Assembly (NCBI RefSeq): GCF_024138715.1
Contig: NZ_CP092074.1
Coordinates: 3,224,001-3,288,000, forward strand
Length of the DNA stretch: 64,000 nt
Reading direction: 5' to 3'
Source of the DNA: Emticicia sp. 21SJ11W-3
GTDB taxonomy: Bacteria; Bacteroidota; Bacteroidia; Cytophagales; Spirosomataceae
The notes beneath the pieces are model-generated. The model saw only the letters and a list, made by a program, of their open reading frames with translations, ran no database searches and was not told where the DNA came from. The position numbers were made by a program, and so were the translations under genes. Shown here in pieces: positions 1 through 8,422 of this stretch; within the stretch, counting starts at the first letter, position 1; every line of letters begins with the position of its first letter.

Positions 1-80
1 CCTGCCCCTCTCCTTGGAGGAGAGGGGTTTTAAAGTCTCCCTCTCATTTAGGGAGAGGGAGATTTAGTGGGTGAGGTGTA
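1..80. repeat. CCCCTC-type intergenic hairpin repeat
   Basis: Two back-to-back hairpins are visible: CCCCTCTCC...GGAGAGGGG, then CTCCCTCTC...GAGAGGGAG, ending in GGGTGAGGTG. The same design recurs at 3352-3435. It lies directly 3' of the tail tube gene, so it may also act as that operon's terminator; that role is inferred. Confidence 0.6.
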
Positions 81-96
81 GATTTGTCAATCAAAA

Positions 97-621
97 TCAA
101 TCTTCTTCTTCACCTTCATTAGCTGCCAAAGACAAAATCATTGGTGCTGCATTACCTGCAGGTTTCAGAACAGTAATCACCACTTCAACTTTCAGAGTTT
201 CAGAACGACCAAACTGACCCGTAAACTTGGCAGTAATTTTGGCTCTCGGAATTTTAAATACAATTCCCTCTTTAGGTGTAATTTTTACCGATTTTTCGAT
301 TGTCTGCAAGCCTGAAGGATAGTTCCAAGTGGCTGATACGCCAGTACCAGTTACACTACCGCCAAACACCTTGGCACATTGTGCTAAATCGGGTGCTGCC
401 AATTGGAAGGTAATAGTGGTTACAGCCATTTTAGCAGCTGTGTGGATAGGTTCGTCCTGCTCTTCGGAAAAAAACTCGGTTATCTCAGGGTCTGCTGTTT
501 CAATGGTGCAGCTACCTTCTGCAGTGTGTCCGATAGTTGCCAGCGGACTGCCCATTGCTCCGTCAGTTCCCAGAGGAGCTACTTCAATTTTGGCTAAGCC
601 AATCGTTACTAATTTATCCAT
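97..621 (-). CDS. phage tail tube-like structural protein
   Basis: 174 aa with no signal peptide. The protein is Thr/Val-rich with predicted beta segments and a very acidic C-terminus (EGEEED). It is the last gene of a minus-strand run after connector and completion genes, the usual place for a tail tube or major tail subunit. Residues about 15-55 (AMGSPLATIG... then SEEQDEPI) resemble the N-terminal part of Bacteroidota phage tail tube proteins. The tail tube call rests mainly on gene order and fold-like composition. Tape-measure and baseplate genes would lie beyond the left edge. Alternative: another virion structural protein. Confidence 0.5.
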   Translation of the reverse strand: MDKLVTIGLAKIEVAPLGTDGAMGSPLATIGHTAEGSCTIETADPEITEFFSEEQDEPIHTAAKMAVTTITFQLAAPDLAQCAKVFGGSVTGTGVSATWNYPSGLQTIEKSVKITPKEGIVFKIPRAKITAKFTGQFGRSETLKVEVVITVLKPAGNAAPMILSLAANEGEEED

Positions 622-637
622 TTGAATTTTGTAATTT

Positions 638-1048
638 TTAATTTGTATCCATTAATCTGAATTCAATTCTGAAATGAAGCCTGGTTTGTTTCATCTCAGG
701 CTCATCATAATCTCCCTGCCGCGATGTCCAAAGTGAATAATAGCTCCCATAAGCCTCTCTCAACACCCCTCGCGCTACTGCCAGCACCTCGTCTACCCTT
801 TTGGTATCTTTCAGTGTCTGCTTTTTGCCGTTAATGTTCTGGTAAACCTTGGGTACATAAATATTTACGTTGGCCACACCTGCCTGCAAGGTTCCGTCTC
901 CTACCAACATACTGCTGATCACCACGTCTTCGCCGGGCGAGTCCAGCGGGCGTTCGCCCTTGTAAACGCCACCTCTGATAAAGGTTCTGAGCGGCGAGCT
1001 ACTGATTAAGTCATACAATATGTTGTCCTGATCGGCTGTTGTTCTCAT
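638..1048 (-). CDS. phage neck or tail-completion-like protein
   Basis: 136 aa. The sequence reads as a compact alpha/beta protein: an N-terminal DQDNILYDLI segment, a middle part with GERPLDSPGEDVVISS, and a C-terminal RLHFRIEFRLMD strand. Proteins like this sit between the gp10-like minor head gene and the tail tube in HK97-type modules and cap or complete the tail. It starts 11 bp downstream of its neighbour's stop, within the minus-strand head-to-tail operon. The function is inferred from position, not from a motif. Confidence 0.5.
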   Translation of the reverse strand: MRTTADQDNILYDLISSSPLRTFIRGGVYKGERPLDSPGEDVVISSMLVGDGTLQAGVANVNIYVPKVYQNINGKKQTLKDTKRVDEVLAVARGVLREAYGSYYSLWTSRQGDYDEPEMKQTRLHFRIEFRLMDTN

Positions 1049-1059
1049 TTTTCTGACGA

Positions 1060-1542
1060 TTAAACTTTCCCTTTCCTGAGCTTTTCAAGCGCATCCGTCA
1101 CCGTTTTACCTACATACATTTCAGCGCCGGTCAGTACGTCTTTCGACATCGACTCGGCCTGCACCGCATATTCCGACCCCGAAACCACAATCAGCGCATA
1201 GCCCTTGCCATATTGGGCCGCCAGTTCATAAGCCAGGCTTTCGCCTTGTTGTGCTTCGTTCACCGGTGGTTCGGCCTCTGTGCCATCAGGGGCGCTGGCA
1301 GGCGCATCGGGCATAGGCAAAAAATCTCTGGCTACCACCATCCCGTCTGCCACTATCACGTAGCCAATAGAAGCCGCCAGCCTGCCCGAAGCATCAATTG
1401 TGTGGGCATTGGCGCGCGCTTGCTGCACGCTCTCCTCACCCGCCTGCTTCAATATCTGCAGAAACGCCTCCTTTACCTGTTTAATGCCCGCCTCCAGTTC
1501 CTTCCTGATGTCGGCATGGCTGAAAGTGGATTTCAGAGCCAT
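1060..1542 (-). CDS. HK97 gp10-like minor head/tail joining protein
   Basis: 160 aa. The first half is helical and ends in EESVQQARANAHTIDASGRL, followed by LAASIGYVIV. This 'long helix, A..nAp..tG.Lr.SI' layout is the hallmark of HK97 gp10-like neck proteins. A low-complexity Pro/Ala insert (about residues 77-98) follows, then a C-terminal AQYGKGYALIVVSGSEYA segment. It overlaps the upstream adaptor gene by 10 bp, which suggests translational coupling. Likely role: joining head and tail in the virion. Confidence 0.6.
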   Translation of the reverse strand: MALKSTFSHADIRKELEAGIKQVKEAFLQILKQAGEESVQQARANAHTIDASGRLAASIGYVIVADGMVVARDFLPMPDAPASAPDGTEAEPPVNEAQQGESLAYELAAQYGKGYALIVVSGSEYAVQAESMSKDVLTGAEMYVGKTVTDALEKLRKGKV

Positions 1543-1853
1543 AATCTTGTATGAAAACGGTCTTTACTTGCAAAAATCACCTCGCCCTCCAACCGGATAG
1601 TGCCGTCAGCCTCCAACACCCTTACGCGCTCGCCGGCCTGCAAAGGCGGTACACCCTTCGGGCAGTGTATCAGGTGTGTGGCCTGTAAATAGCTGCCATC
1701 TTCCTTGCTGAACTTCCTTTGCCTGCCTGCTTCGTTACGGCAGGCGCTCACTACTATCCAGGCGGGTTCGTCGGTCACAAAATTGCCCCGGGCATCTTGT
1801 GTAGCCACCGGCACATGGAGCCTGTGTAATACGTATGGATACTGGATTGACAT
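1533..1853 (-). CDS. phage head-tail adaptor-like protein
   Basis: 106 aa from the ATG at 1853. A longer reading would begin at a GTG at 1859. The ATG is preferred because it overlaps the upstream stop as TGATG, a typical coupled start. The sequence is a small beta-rich protein: YPYVLHRLHVPVATQDARGNF, then AWIVVSACRNEAGRQRKF, then GERVRVLEADGTIRLEGEVI. It resembles the SPP1 gp16 / HK97 gp7 class of head-closure proteins in size, order and the opening 'rhrv.i......d..G....W' pattern. Neighbouring connector genes overlap on both sides. Confidence 0.5.
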   Translation of the reverse strand: MSIQYPYVLHRLHVPVATQDARGNFVTDEPAWIVVSACRNEAGRQRKFSKEDGSYLQATHLIHCPKGVPPLQAGERVRVLEADGTIRLEGEVIFASKDRFHTRLWL

Positions 1854-2188
1854 CACCACAAATCAGATTTGTTTTTAATTTTTGGTTGTGCTGCTTTCTG
1901 CACTTTGTTTTCGCGCCCCAGGTTATGGCACAGCAATGCGTAATAATCCTGAATGCCTTCCTTGTCGTAGCTGATGCTATAGCCCCCTTCAGAGACCGAC
2001 GAGACCACCAGCAATTCGGGAATAAAACCATACAACGCCTGCTCGGTTCTATCTACACTATCCAGCGTATACGTTTCATCTGAGGCTATGCCGTTTTTCA
2101 ACAGCAGGGCTTCAATCTCATTGTGGTCAATGATGAACCCAAACCTCCCGAGCTTACTTCTTATGTAGTCCGCAACTAGCATCGGCAT
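1853..2188 (-). CDS. phage head-tail connector-like protein
   Basis: 111 aa. The N-terminal half is helical (MLVADYIRSKLGRFGFIIDHNEIEALL) and is followed by a disordered basic tail. This fits gp6/gp15-like connectors that dock on the portal, which come directly after the major capsid gene in siphophage modules. It starts 5 bp after the capsid gene and its stop overlaps the next start. The connector call is from gene order and length. Confidence 0.45.
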   Translation of the reverse strand: MPMLVADYIRSKLGRFGFIIDHNEIEALLLKNGIASDETYTLDSVDRTEQALYGFIPELLVVSSVSEGGYSISYDKEGIQDYYALLCHNLGRENKVQKAAQPKIKNKSDLW

Positions 2189-2193
2189 ATCGT

Positions 2194-3276
2194 TTATTTA
2201 GACCACGCAGGGTTCAAACCATCTACCAGCCATTTAGCGCTGGCGCTGTTCAGCACCGGAAACGCATTGGCAATACCCAGGCAGGTTTCAACCAGTGGTT
2301 CTTCGCTCGCAAAGCGTTTAATCAGCACGTGTTCACGTTTGATTTTCAAAGCAGTTGAGCTCTCCACATCTTCATCTGCCAGGCGCGTATGGGCAGTGTT
2401 GCCCAGCACCGGGGTTTCAGAGAACAGCAGCACTCCCGCTTCCCAGGGGTTCACCTGTGTGCGTACGCCTTTGATTTCGATGTCGATGAAACTTTCTACC
2501 AGACCAATCACCGGTAGCCCCTGCGCTTTCAAAGCCATGTTTAAGGTTGAAAGCAGCGTAACCTGTGTAGGTGCAGGCGTCTGATTAGCCCACGGAGCCA
2601 CAAAGGCTATGGTTTCGGCCGATACCAGAATGGCATCAATCATATCCTGGTCTGTAAAAATGTAGTTCAGCTTTTTGCCTTTGGCTCTGGCGGCCTTCAC
2701 TACGTCTCTTATTTTGGTGATAGGCTTTGATGTTTCGGCATTGGCCACCGTGATGCTCACCGACACGCCCGACTTGTTAGCCGCCGGAATCAGGAAATCA
2801 ACATTGGCTTCTGTTACCAGCCCGTCGTTATTGGTATTGGTCAACACCACTTTGCCTGTGGATGCCGCCCGTAACGCCAGCCATTCCAGCCGCGCATTTA
2901 CCCCATTGAACACAAAGAGCTGGTCTTCCCAAATCCAGTTCAACAATTCTTTTTTGGCTGCATCGTCTTCGTAGCGTTTCAGCGTGTTGTACTCGTTCAT
3001 CTGCGATTCGGTTTTTTCACGAGCCACCCCGATTTTCGGGATACTGCCGCTCAGTTTAGAAACCACCTCACGTCTTTTACGAGGCGCACGTGTATCCCAC
3101 GAAATCACATCACCCGCCACCGGTGCACCGAACTCTCCTTCCAGCGACTCCCACTTCAGAGAGGTGACGAATTTGAGCGGAAAAAGCGTCGGGAAGTAAA
3201 AGTCTGTCAGGGCATATTCATTGGCCACTGCCTGCATATCCTTCTCGCTCAGTCCGTTTATCAATGATTTTATCAT
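2194..3276 (-). CDS. phage major capsid protein (E-like family)
   Basis: 360 aa. The protein starts with an alpha-helical arm, then a beta-rich stretch YALTDFYFPTLFPLKF and EGEFGAPVAGDVISWD. It continues through a long helix around residues 85-130 and a central domain, ending in an arm with MALKAQGLPVIGL and the beta-strand VNPWEAGVLLFSE. This layout and length match the gpE-like/HK97-fold capsid proteins of Bacteroidota prophages. It is a single-copy structural subunit of the icosahedral head. A 201-bp gap with hairpin repeats separates it from the upstream head fiber gene, unusual inside a head operon. Confidence 0.7.
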   Translation of the reverse strand: MIKSLINGLSEKDMQAVANEYALTDFYFPTLFPLKFVTSLKWESLEGEFGAPVAGDVISWDTRAPRKRREVVSKLSGSIPKIGVAREKTESQMNEYNTLKRYEDDAAKKELLNWIWEDQLFVFNGVNARLEWLALRAASTGKVVLTNTNNDGLVTEANVDFLIPAANKSGVSVSITVANAETSKPITKIRDVVKAARAKGKKLNYIFTDQDMIDAILVSAETIAFVAPWANQTPAPTQVTLLSTLNMALKAQGLPVIGLVESFIDIEIKGVRTQVNPWEAGVLLFSETPVLGNTAHTRLADEDVESSTALKIKREHVLIKRFASEEPLVETCLGIANAFPVLNSASAKWLVDGLNPAWSK

Positions 3277-3477
3277 TTACTGAATCAATTTTGAATGAAA
3301 AAATAAAATACTTAGGTTGTAAAGTCCGTGGGAGGGTTTAGTATAATGATTTCACCTCACCCAACCCTCTCCTTGAAGGAGAGGGCTTTTTTGAATCCCC
3401 CTCTCCTCTTAGGAGGGGGCAGGGGTGAGGTGTAGTCGTAAAGCCAACCCCTCCCATTCCTCACAACCATACAATAA
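3277..3477. repeat. hairpin repeat inserted inside the head operon
   Basis: This 201-bp gap between head fiber and capsid genes holds no ORF. Bases 3352-3435 carry two CCTCTCCTT..AAGGAGAGG / CCCCCTCTCC..GGAGGGGG hairpins and the CAGGGGTGAGGTGTAG tail, the same element type as at 1-80. An A/T-rich stretch follows the capsid ATG on its 5' side (3277-3312). Nothing else is recognised. Confidence 0.55.
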
Positions 3478-4059
3478 TTACACCCACAAAATCTGAGGCA
3501 GGGCCGCTTTCATCTGGGCAGTGGCCACCGGAGCATTGGCTTCAAAAAGCGTAGCTCTCAGCCAGGCATCTACCGCGTTGGTTTCGCCTGCTTTCACCTT
3601 AATGGCATGGCCTGTAACCGCAAACGGCGTTACTTTAAAGGCAGATGTGTTGGTGGTAGCCTCGGCCGCTGCCTGAAAAACACCCCCATACTGCGCCACA
3701 GCCACACCCAGGGTGGTAGCTACGGTAAGGGTGTCGTAATCGGCATTTGAGGTATCAATACCTGTAATTGCATAGGCTTTGGCACCGGTAAGGGCGGCAA
3801 TGAAATCGCCGGTTTTAAAGCCGTGCCCCTTAAACACCAGATAACTGGTAGCCGTATTACCGGCAGCCGTATGCAGCCTGGCAGTTTTCAGCACGTGGTA
3901 TAAACCGTTGTTGTCTTTGCCCACCACCGACCCGGCCTGAACAACCGTGCCGTCGGTAAAATCGGCAGCTGCAATGGTAATACCTCCGCTGATATCTTCC
4001 AGCTTGGTAGCGAACGCCAGCTTATCGGCCAGGTCGCTCTCTTGAAAGTTTTGCATCAT
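3478..4059 (-). CDS. phage head fiber/decoration-like protein
   Basis: 193 aa, Ala/Thr-rich and without Cys or a signal peptide. It has short repeated beta-like segments such as GTVVQAGSVVGKDNNGLYHVL and FKVTPFAVTGHAIKVKAGE. Proteins of this composition are encoded between scaffold and capsid in many Bacteroidota prophages and are annotated as head fiber or decoration proteins. It begins 12 bp after the scaffold stop. An alternative is a capsid cement protein unrelated to fibers. Confidence 0.5.
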   Translation of the reverse strand: MMQNFQESDLADKLAFATKLEDISGGITIAAADFTDGTVVQAGSVVGKDNNGLYHVLKTARLHTAAGNTATSYLVFKGHGFKTGDFIAALTGAKAYAITGIDTSNADYDTLTVATTLGVAVAQYGGVFQAAAEATTNTSAFKVTPFAVTGHAIKVKAGETNAVDAWLRATLFEANAPVATAQMKAALPQILWV

Positions 4060-4071
4060 GAGATTTTGAAA

Positions 4072-4794
4072 TTAAGAATGAAAAACCTGCTTGCCCATAC
4101 CCGCAACACTGCCTGCCTCAGCTGGCGCCAAACCTAAAACCGGCTTGCCGGGCGTTGGCCCTTTGCCTTCTTTCTCGGCTTTTCTGGCATCAATGTAGGC
4201 CTGCGTATCAACCGACACCCCGTTTCTGGTGGTGCGGCCGGGCATAGGCTGTGGAATCTTACCCAACCCTTGGTCGCCAAACAGCGGTTTCACCTCATCC
4301 AGCCCTGCTTCCAGTTCAGTTTTATAGGTTTCAAACTCGCTTTCGTCTCTGAAATTCATCCGCCCAAAATCGCGCAGTTTCATTTGTCTGAACGACTCCG
4401 GCGTGTCTTTCAGCAGCGTCTCAAGTGTTGCCCTCCGCAACTCAGTGGTTTTGCCGTTTTCCAGCGCGCTTACTTTGTCTATCAGCGCTCTGTTGGCCTC
4501 CATCAACCCCTGCGCCCAGGCAGGCACATCATCATTGTCGGGCCTTGTAAAGCCGTTTTCGTTGCCCTCTCTGGGTCCTTTTTGTTTGGCAATGGCCTCG
4601 GTTACCCGCTTGTCGGCATCGCCCTGAAAAGCCTTGAGCAGCGCCTCTACCCCTCCGGTTGCGGTGTCAATTTCACTTTCGTCTGTTACCGTGGTTTCCA
4701 GCATGGTGGCAACAGCGTCAAAAGTTTTTTCGCCAAACCCCAGGTGCTTGTATCTGGTTTTCAGCGCTTGCAGAATTTTCCCCTTTAATAACAT
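4072..4794 (-). CDS. phage scaffolding-like protein
   Basis: 240 aa, highly charged and mostly helical with low-complexity linkers. A central helical segment runs from about residue 90 to 165 (LMEANRALIDKVSALENGK onward). A Pro/Gly-rich C-terminal tail contains GKIPQPMPGRTTRNG. Scaffold proteins have this profile and lie directly upstream of decoration and capsid genes. It is the first gene of the third phage-derived block. A promoter with a palindromic operator lies 48-88 bp upstream (4842-4881). No maturation protease domain is visible. Confidence 0.55.
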   Translation of the reverse strand: MLLKGKILQALKTRYKHLGFGEKTFDAVATMLETTVTDESEIDTATGGVEALLKAFQGDADKRVTEAIAKQKGPREGNENGFTRPDNDDVPAWAQGLMEANRALIDKVSALENGKTTELRRATLETLLKDTPESFRQMKLRDFGRMNFRDESEFETYKTELEAGLDEVKPLFGDQGLGKIPQPMPGRTTRNGVSVDTQAYIDARKAEKEGKGPTPGKPVLGLAPAEAGSVAGMGKQVFHS

Positions 4795-4841
4795 AAGGTG
4801 TGGATTGTGTGAAAAATTTAATGATTATGTTGTGTTCATAA

Positions 4842-4881
4842 CAAAGATAAAAACATTATTTTTGTACTTATAATATAAGCA
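4842..4881 (-). promoter_or_regulatory. operator site A and -7 element upstream of the scaffold gene
   Basis: Bases 4865-4881 form the palindrome TGCTTATA-T-TATAAGTA (minus strand), with one mismatch between arms. It is the same sequence as sites at 29286 and 33057. Reading toward the gene, a Bacteroidota-type -7 element TATCTTTG lies at 4842-4849, 15 nt away, and the ATG 47 nt further. The spacing is longer than at the other two sites. The site also faces the divergent ORF at 4934. Confidence 0.7.
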
Positions 4882-4933
4882 CATCCAATAACACAAAACC
4901 GTGTTAGTCGCATAACCATCACGGATTCCACAC

Positions 4934-5140
4934 ATGAAACACCGCAAAGACATCATCTATCGCCTCACATTCAGGCGCATCGAAAAGGCAGAATATTACC
5001 ACCAGCTAAAGAGCATCTACGCCTATCACACCCGCGACGAAATCGGCTGCCGCATTGGCCACCTGTACGACTCTAAAATTGAACCCGACAAACCCTTTAG
5101 CAATAAGAAAGTGATAATTGAAGTGATAGAAGTGAGGTGA
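4934..5140 (+). CDS. small basic protein, unrecognised
   Basis: 68 aa, rich in Lys/Arg and Tyr, without signal peptide or membrane segment. It has a plausible two-part layout: helical KAEYYHQLKSIYAYHTRDEI, then SNKKVIIEVIEV. It is divergent from the scaffold gene and shares the region containing operator site A, so it could be a regulatory or accessory gene of the phage block. No family was recognised. Chance ORFs of this length exist, so confidence is moderate. Confidence 0.4.
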   Translation: MKHRKDIIYRLTFRRIEKAEYYHQLKSIYAYHTRDEIGCRIGHLYDSKIEPDKPFSNKKVIIEVIEVR

Positions 5141-5145
5141 AGGAT

Positions 5146-5248
5146 TGTGGCCGGTGCGCCGATGCGACGAACTTTCAGTTCGCAGCATATATTAAAAAAT
5201 TGCGAAACATTGCCGCAATGGAATTGTGCCTTTTGTGTACATAGTGGC
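5146..5248. repeat. 103-bp direct repeat, left copy
   Basis: The copy at 7255-7357 matches with two visible mismatches. Both contain the small hairpin GCGACGAACTTTCAGTTCGC and end in TTTTGTGTACATAGTGGC. In this left copy the end is followed by GCCACTATGT, so GTACATAGTGGC can pair with it to make a longer stem. The two copies bracket the M28 peptidase gene. Confidence 0.85.
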
Positions 5249-5402
5249 TAATAATTTTGCCACTATGTCCTCAAAGTACTCAATGTTTCACAATTCAAAT
5301 TTTATGGCAATCTCATACACTTACATCATTTATGTACGTTTATACATAAACGCCGGCTTGAGGATCAGGATATTTCATTTCATTTTCTGTCAAATCCCTT
5401 GT

Positions 5403-7244
5403 ATGTCTACTAACCTTTTAATTGCCCTATCTGCTTTTCTATGTTTTTTCAATGGCTTTGTGCAGGCACAAAATCCGGCTGATAGTGTAGTGCTCCGCAA
5501 AATCAGAGCAGCGGCAGAAACAAACCGTCTGCAACAGATAGTTACCACTCTTGCCGATATAAACGGCCCGCGACTTTCAGGTACCCGCAATTACTATGAA
5601 TCGGCTCGTTGGGCAAAGCAGGAACTGGCTTCTTACGGGGTTGACAGCACCTGGTTTGAATCGTTCGACGAAAAATACAGGGGTTGGCAGGTGAAATCAT
5701 TTAATATAGAATTGACTTCCCCCACCTACATGCACCTCATTGCCTATCCGCTTGCCTATACACAAAGTACCAAAGGAACTGTAAGTGGTGAAGCCATTAT
5801 AGTAAACCATATAGATAGTCTTCCCAAATTGAAAGGCACACTCAGAGGCAAGGTTCTTCTTCTGGCACAGGATTTCCGTTCTTTTAATGCTTCTACGCAG
5901 ATTCTATCAGAGCGTTTATCAAAAGAAACGCTGCAACAGGCTGCCGATAACCCCGACCCCAACGACCTAATGATTGGGTATCATAGTCGAAGGTCCACCA
6001 ATCAAGCCATTGAAAACCAGGAAGCAGCGCGAAGTAACCTGAAAGACTTTTTTACTTTTTGTGAGAAAGAAGGTGTTTTAGCCCTCATTGAACCCAGCGA
6101 TTATCCTTATGGCATTCTTCATGCAGATGGGAATCACCATGTACCCTCTTACCGGCATTTGACAGAGATAAAACCTATAGCTTCTTTTGTAGTTGCTAAC
6201 GAGCATTTCGGACGGATAGTAAGGCTGATAAAAGCCGGAGAAAAACCAATGCTGAAACTGAACCTGCAAACTGAATTTAACTACAATCCTGAGTATAACG
6301 TGAATGTCATTGCTGATATGAAAGGGCATGACCCGGCATTGGCACAGCAGCAGGTGATCATAGGCGCACATCTGGACTCATGGCATGCAGGCACCGGAGC
6401 TGTTGATAATGCGGCAGGTTGTGCAGTAATGATGGAGGCCATCAGGCTATTGAAAGTGGCTGGCCTGCAACCCCGCCGAACCATCAAAATAGGCTTATGG
6501 GGTGGTGAAGAACAGGTCTTTGCTGGCTCCAGAAAATATGTAGAAACGCACGTGGGGAGTTTGACTGATGGCAAACCACAGAAAGACTTCTCTCATATTT
6601 CGGCTTATTTCAATCTTGATAACGGCACAGGTAAAATCAGAGGTATTTATGCGCAGGGAAACAGCAAAGCAAAACCCATACTTGAGCAATACCTGCACCC
6701 TTTTAACGCGGCAGGTAATGGCACTGTTACTTTACAAAATGCCAACCAAACCGACCATGAGCTATTCGATGCCCTTAATATACCTGCTTTTCAATTCATA
6801 CAAGATCCGCTCAATTATATTTCGGCAGTGCATCATACTACAATGGATGTGCGCGAATACGTCAACTTCAAAGACCTGAAAGAAAGTGCAATTATTGTGG
6901 CCTATATAGCCTATAAAACTGCAATGGCTGATGATTTACTACCTCGTCGCGACCACATCAGTATTCTGCCAAGCACAGAAGGTAACACCACTTTTTTTCT
7001 CAAAGGCTTCGAAACTGCCCGGGCAGTTTCAATAGTAAGCGATTTCAACAACTGGAATATGTTTGGCACACCACTCGCCAAAGTGCCGGGTGGCTGGCAA
7101 TGCAAGCTGAATCTGCAACCAGGGAGATACCTTTTTAAGTACATTGTAGACGGCGACTGGACAGCAGACCCAAACACACCCACCAACCAATTACTAAGAG
7201 ACGGCAAAGGCCACGCCGGACTTACAGAAGTGATAGTGAAGTAA
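5403..7244 (+). CDS. secreted M28-family metallopeptidase with C-terminal glycogen-binding-like domain
   Basis: 613 aa from the ATG at 5403. The open frame runs to 5226, but only this start gives a signal peptide, with cleavage after FVQA. The M28 zinc ligands and catalytic residues are all in place: H323 in AHLDSW, D335 in AVDNAAG, E369/E370 in GGEEQ, D406 in NLDNG and H477/H478 in AVHHTT. Residues about 525-613 form a separate beta domain (VSIVSDFNNWNM, RYLFKYIVDGDW) typical of AMPK/CBM48-like modules. The predicted role is aminopeptidase or carboxypeptidase Q-like hydrolysis in the periplasm or outside the cell. The peptidase-CBM48 combination is uncommon. Confidence 0.85.
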   Translation: MSTNLLIALSAFLCFFNGFVQAQNPADSVVLRKIRAAAETNRLQQIVTTLADINGPRLSGTRNYYESARWAKQELASYGVDSTWFESFDEKYRGWQVKSFNIELTSPTYMHLIAYPLAYTQSTKGTVSGEAIIVNHIDSLPKLKGTLRGKVLLLAQDFRSFNASTQILSERLSKETLQQAADNPDPNDLMIGYHSRRSTNQAIENQEAARSNLKDFFTFCEKEGVLALIEPSDYPYGILHADGNHHVPSYRHLTEIKPIASFVVANEHFGRIVRLIKAGEKPMLKLNLQTEFNYNPEYNVNVIADMKGHDPALAQQQVIIGAHLDSWHAGTGAVDNAAGCAVMMEAIRLLKVAGLQPRRTIKIGLWGGEEQVFAGSRKYVETHVGSLTDGKPQKDFSHISAYFNLDNGTGKIRGIYAQGNSKAKPILEQYLHPFNAAGNGTVTLQNANQTDHELFDALNIPAFQFIQDPLNYISAVHHTTMDVREYVNFKDLKESAIIVAYIAYKTAMADDLLPRRDHISILPSTEGNTTFFLKGFETARAVSIVSDFNNWNMFGTPLAKVPGGWQCKLNLQPGRYLFKYIVDGDWTADPNTPTNQLLRDGKGHAGLTEVIVK

Positions 7245-7254
7245 ATTTGTGGCT

Positions 7255-7357
7255 TGTGGCCGGTGCGCCGATGCGACGAACTTTCAGTTCGCAGCATATA
7301 TTGAAAAATTGTGAAACATTGCCGCAATGGAATTGTGCCTTTTGTGTACATAGTGGC
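7255..7357. repeat. 103-bp direct repeat, right copy
   Basis: This is the right partner of the repeat at 5146-5248. The right hairpin arm present after the left copy is missing here. The sequence continues AAAAAGTACACT, only partly resembling it. The copy begins 10 bp after the peptidase stop codon. Confidence 0.85.
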
Positions 7358-7394
7358 AAAAAGTACACTAAACTAATTAAAAAATCACCCGTCA

Positions 7395-8279
7395 CTACTC
7401 TTCCACCTTATTGATTAATCTGATTTTATTATTGGTTCGATTGCTTTCGATCCGACCCATAATTGTTAAATTGATGGCCGAATAAACATCCAATTCAATA
7501 TTCTGAATAAGCATTTGGTATTTTTCAGACATGCCGATAACCCCTTCATACTTTACTTCTACTATTTCACTTTCAGCTTGTATGCCCTTGCCCGGCACCA
7601 GATTATTGTAATCGTCATTGTTCTTTTTCAAGGAAGCATCCGCTGATTTTTTGAGTGGCACAAAGTATCCTTTTAATTTATACTGCTTTTTGGCTTCGTC
7701 CAGAACCACATAGCTATTTACATAATATCCTTCTCGAACGGCAATACTGTCTGTCCAGCCAGTGTTACCTACCGGCCAATTCAACAAAACCCCCGACAAA
7801 GCACCCGCTGAGTGGAGTTCGGGTAAATCAACCCTTGAAAGCTCAATTATTTCTTCCTCAGTTTTGGTAAGTTCATTGCTCTCTTTCAGCTTTATTGTAA
7901 TACTTTTTTTAACCAATGGAAGATAATTTTCAACCGCCATTTTAGAAATCTCATCACTCCCAAACGGTGCATGGGTATCTATGCTGTATCGGCTGTTTTT
8001 ATCTTGCACGCGCATAATTTTAAACGTCAGTATAGGAGCATCCTTGCCCTTAAACGCCAGGTTTCTGGTAACAGAAAAACGATTGACACCCTTCGAATAA
8101 TTGGTAATGATAGTCATGTTGTTTTTTTCATCAACAACTGTGGTGGGTTCGGTATCAAGGTGGGCGGTCTCTTTATAAAAAACCGAAACTATGGTTTTGT
8201 TATCTAAAACCTGATAAACACCGCTTTGTGCAAAAGCATGATGAATGGTAAGCGCCAGCAAAATAAATATTTTTTTCAT
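7395..8279 (-). CDS. secreted protein of unknown function
   Basis: 294 aa with a Sec signal peptide (MKKIFILLALTIHHAFA, then QSG). The mature part is a charged, beta-rich protein with no Cys. It contains the segments TIVSVFYKETAHLDTE, ILTFKIMRVQDKNS and SVVLDEAKKQYKLKGYFVPL-type strands. The pattern resembles Bacteroidota periplasmic proteins of unknown function. It is transcribed alone toward the peptidase. No catalytic motif is evident. Confidence 0.75.
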   Translation of the reverse strand: MKKIFILLALTIHHAFAQSGVYQVLDNKTIVSVFYKETAHLDTEPTTVVDEKNNMTIITNYSKGVNRFSVTRNLAFKGKDAPILTFKIMRVQDKNSRYSIDTHAPFGSDEISKMAVENYLPLVKKSITIKLKESNELTKTEEEIIELSRVDLPELHSAGALSGVLLNWPVGNTGWTDSIAVREGYYVNSYVVLDEAKKQYKLKGYFVPLKKSADASLKKNNDDYNNLVPGKGIQAESEIVEVKYEGVIGMSEKYQMLIQNIELDVYSAINLTIMGRIESNRTNNKIRLINKVEE

Positions 8280-8422
8280 GGGATTATCTTTGCTGCAAAA
8301 AAAGGAAAAAATCCGGTTATGTTTTATCTAATTAAGTTTTTTTAACTATCCCTGCAAAATAAAAACCCAACCACAAAGGTTTAATATGTGGTAATATCCA
8401 AAAACCTCTGAACCCACCCTTT

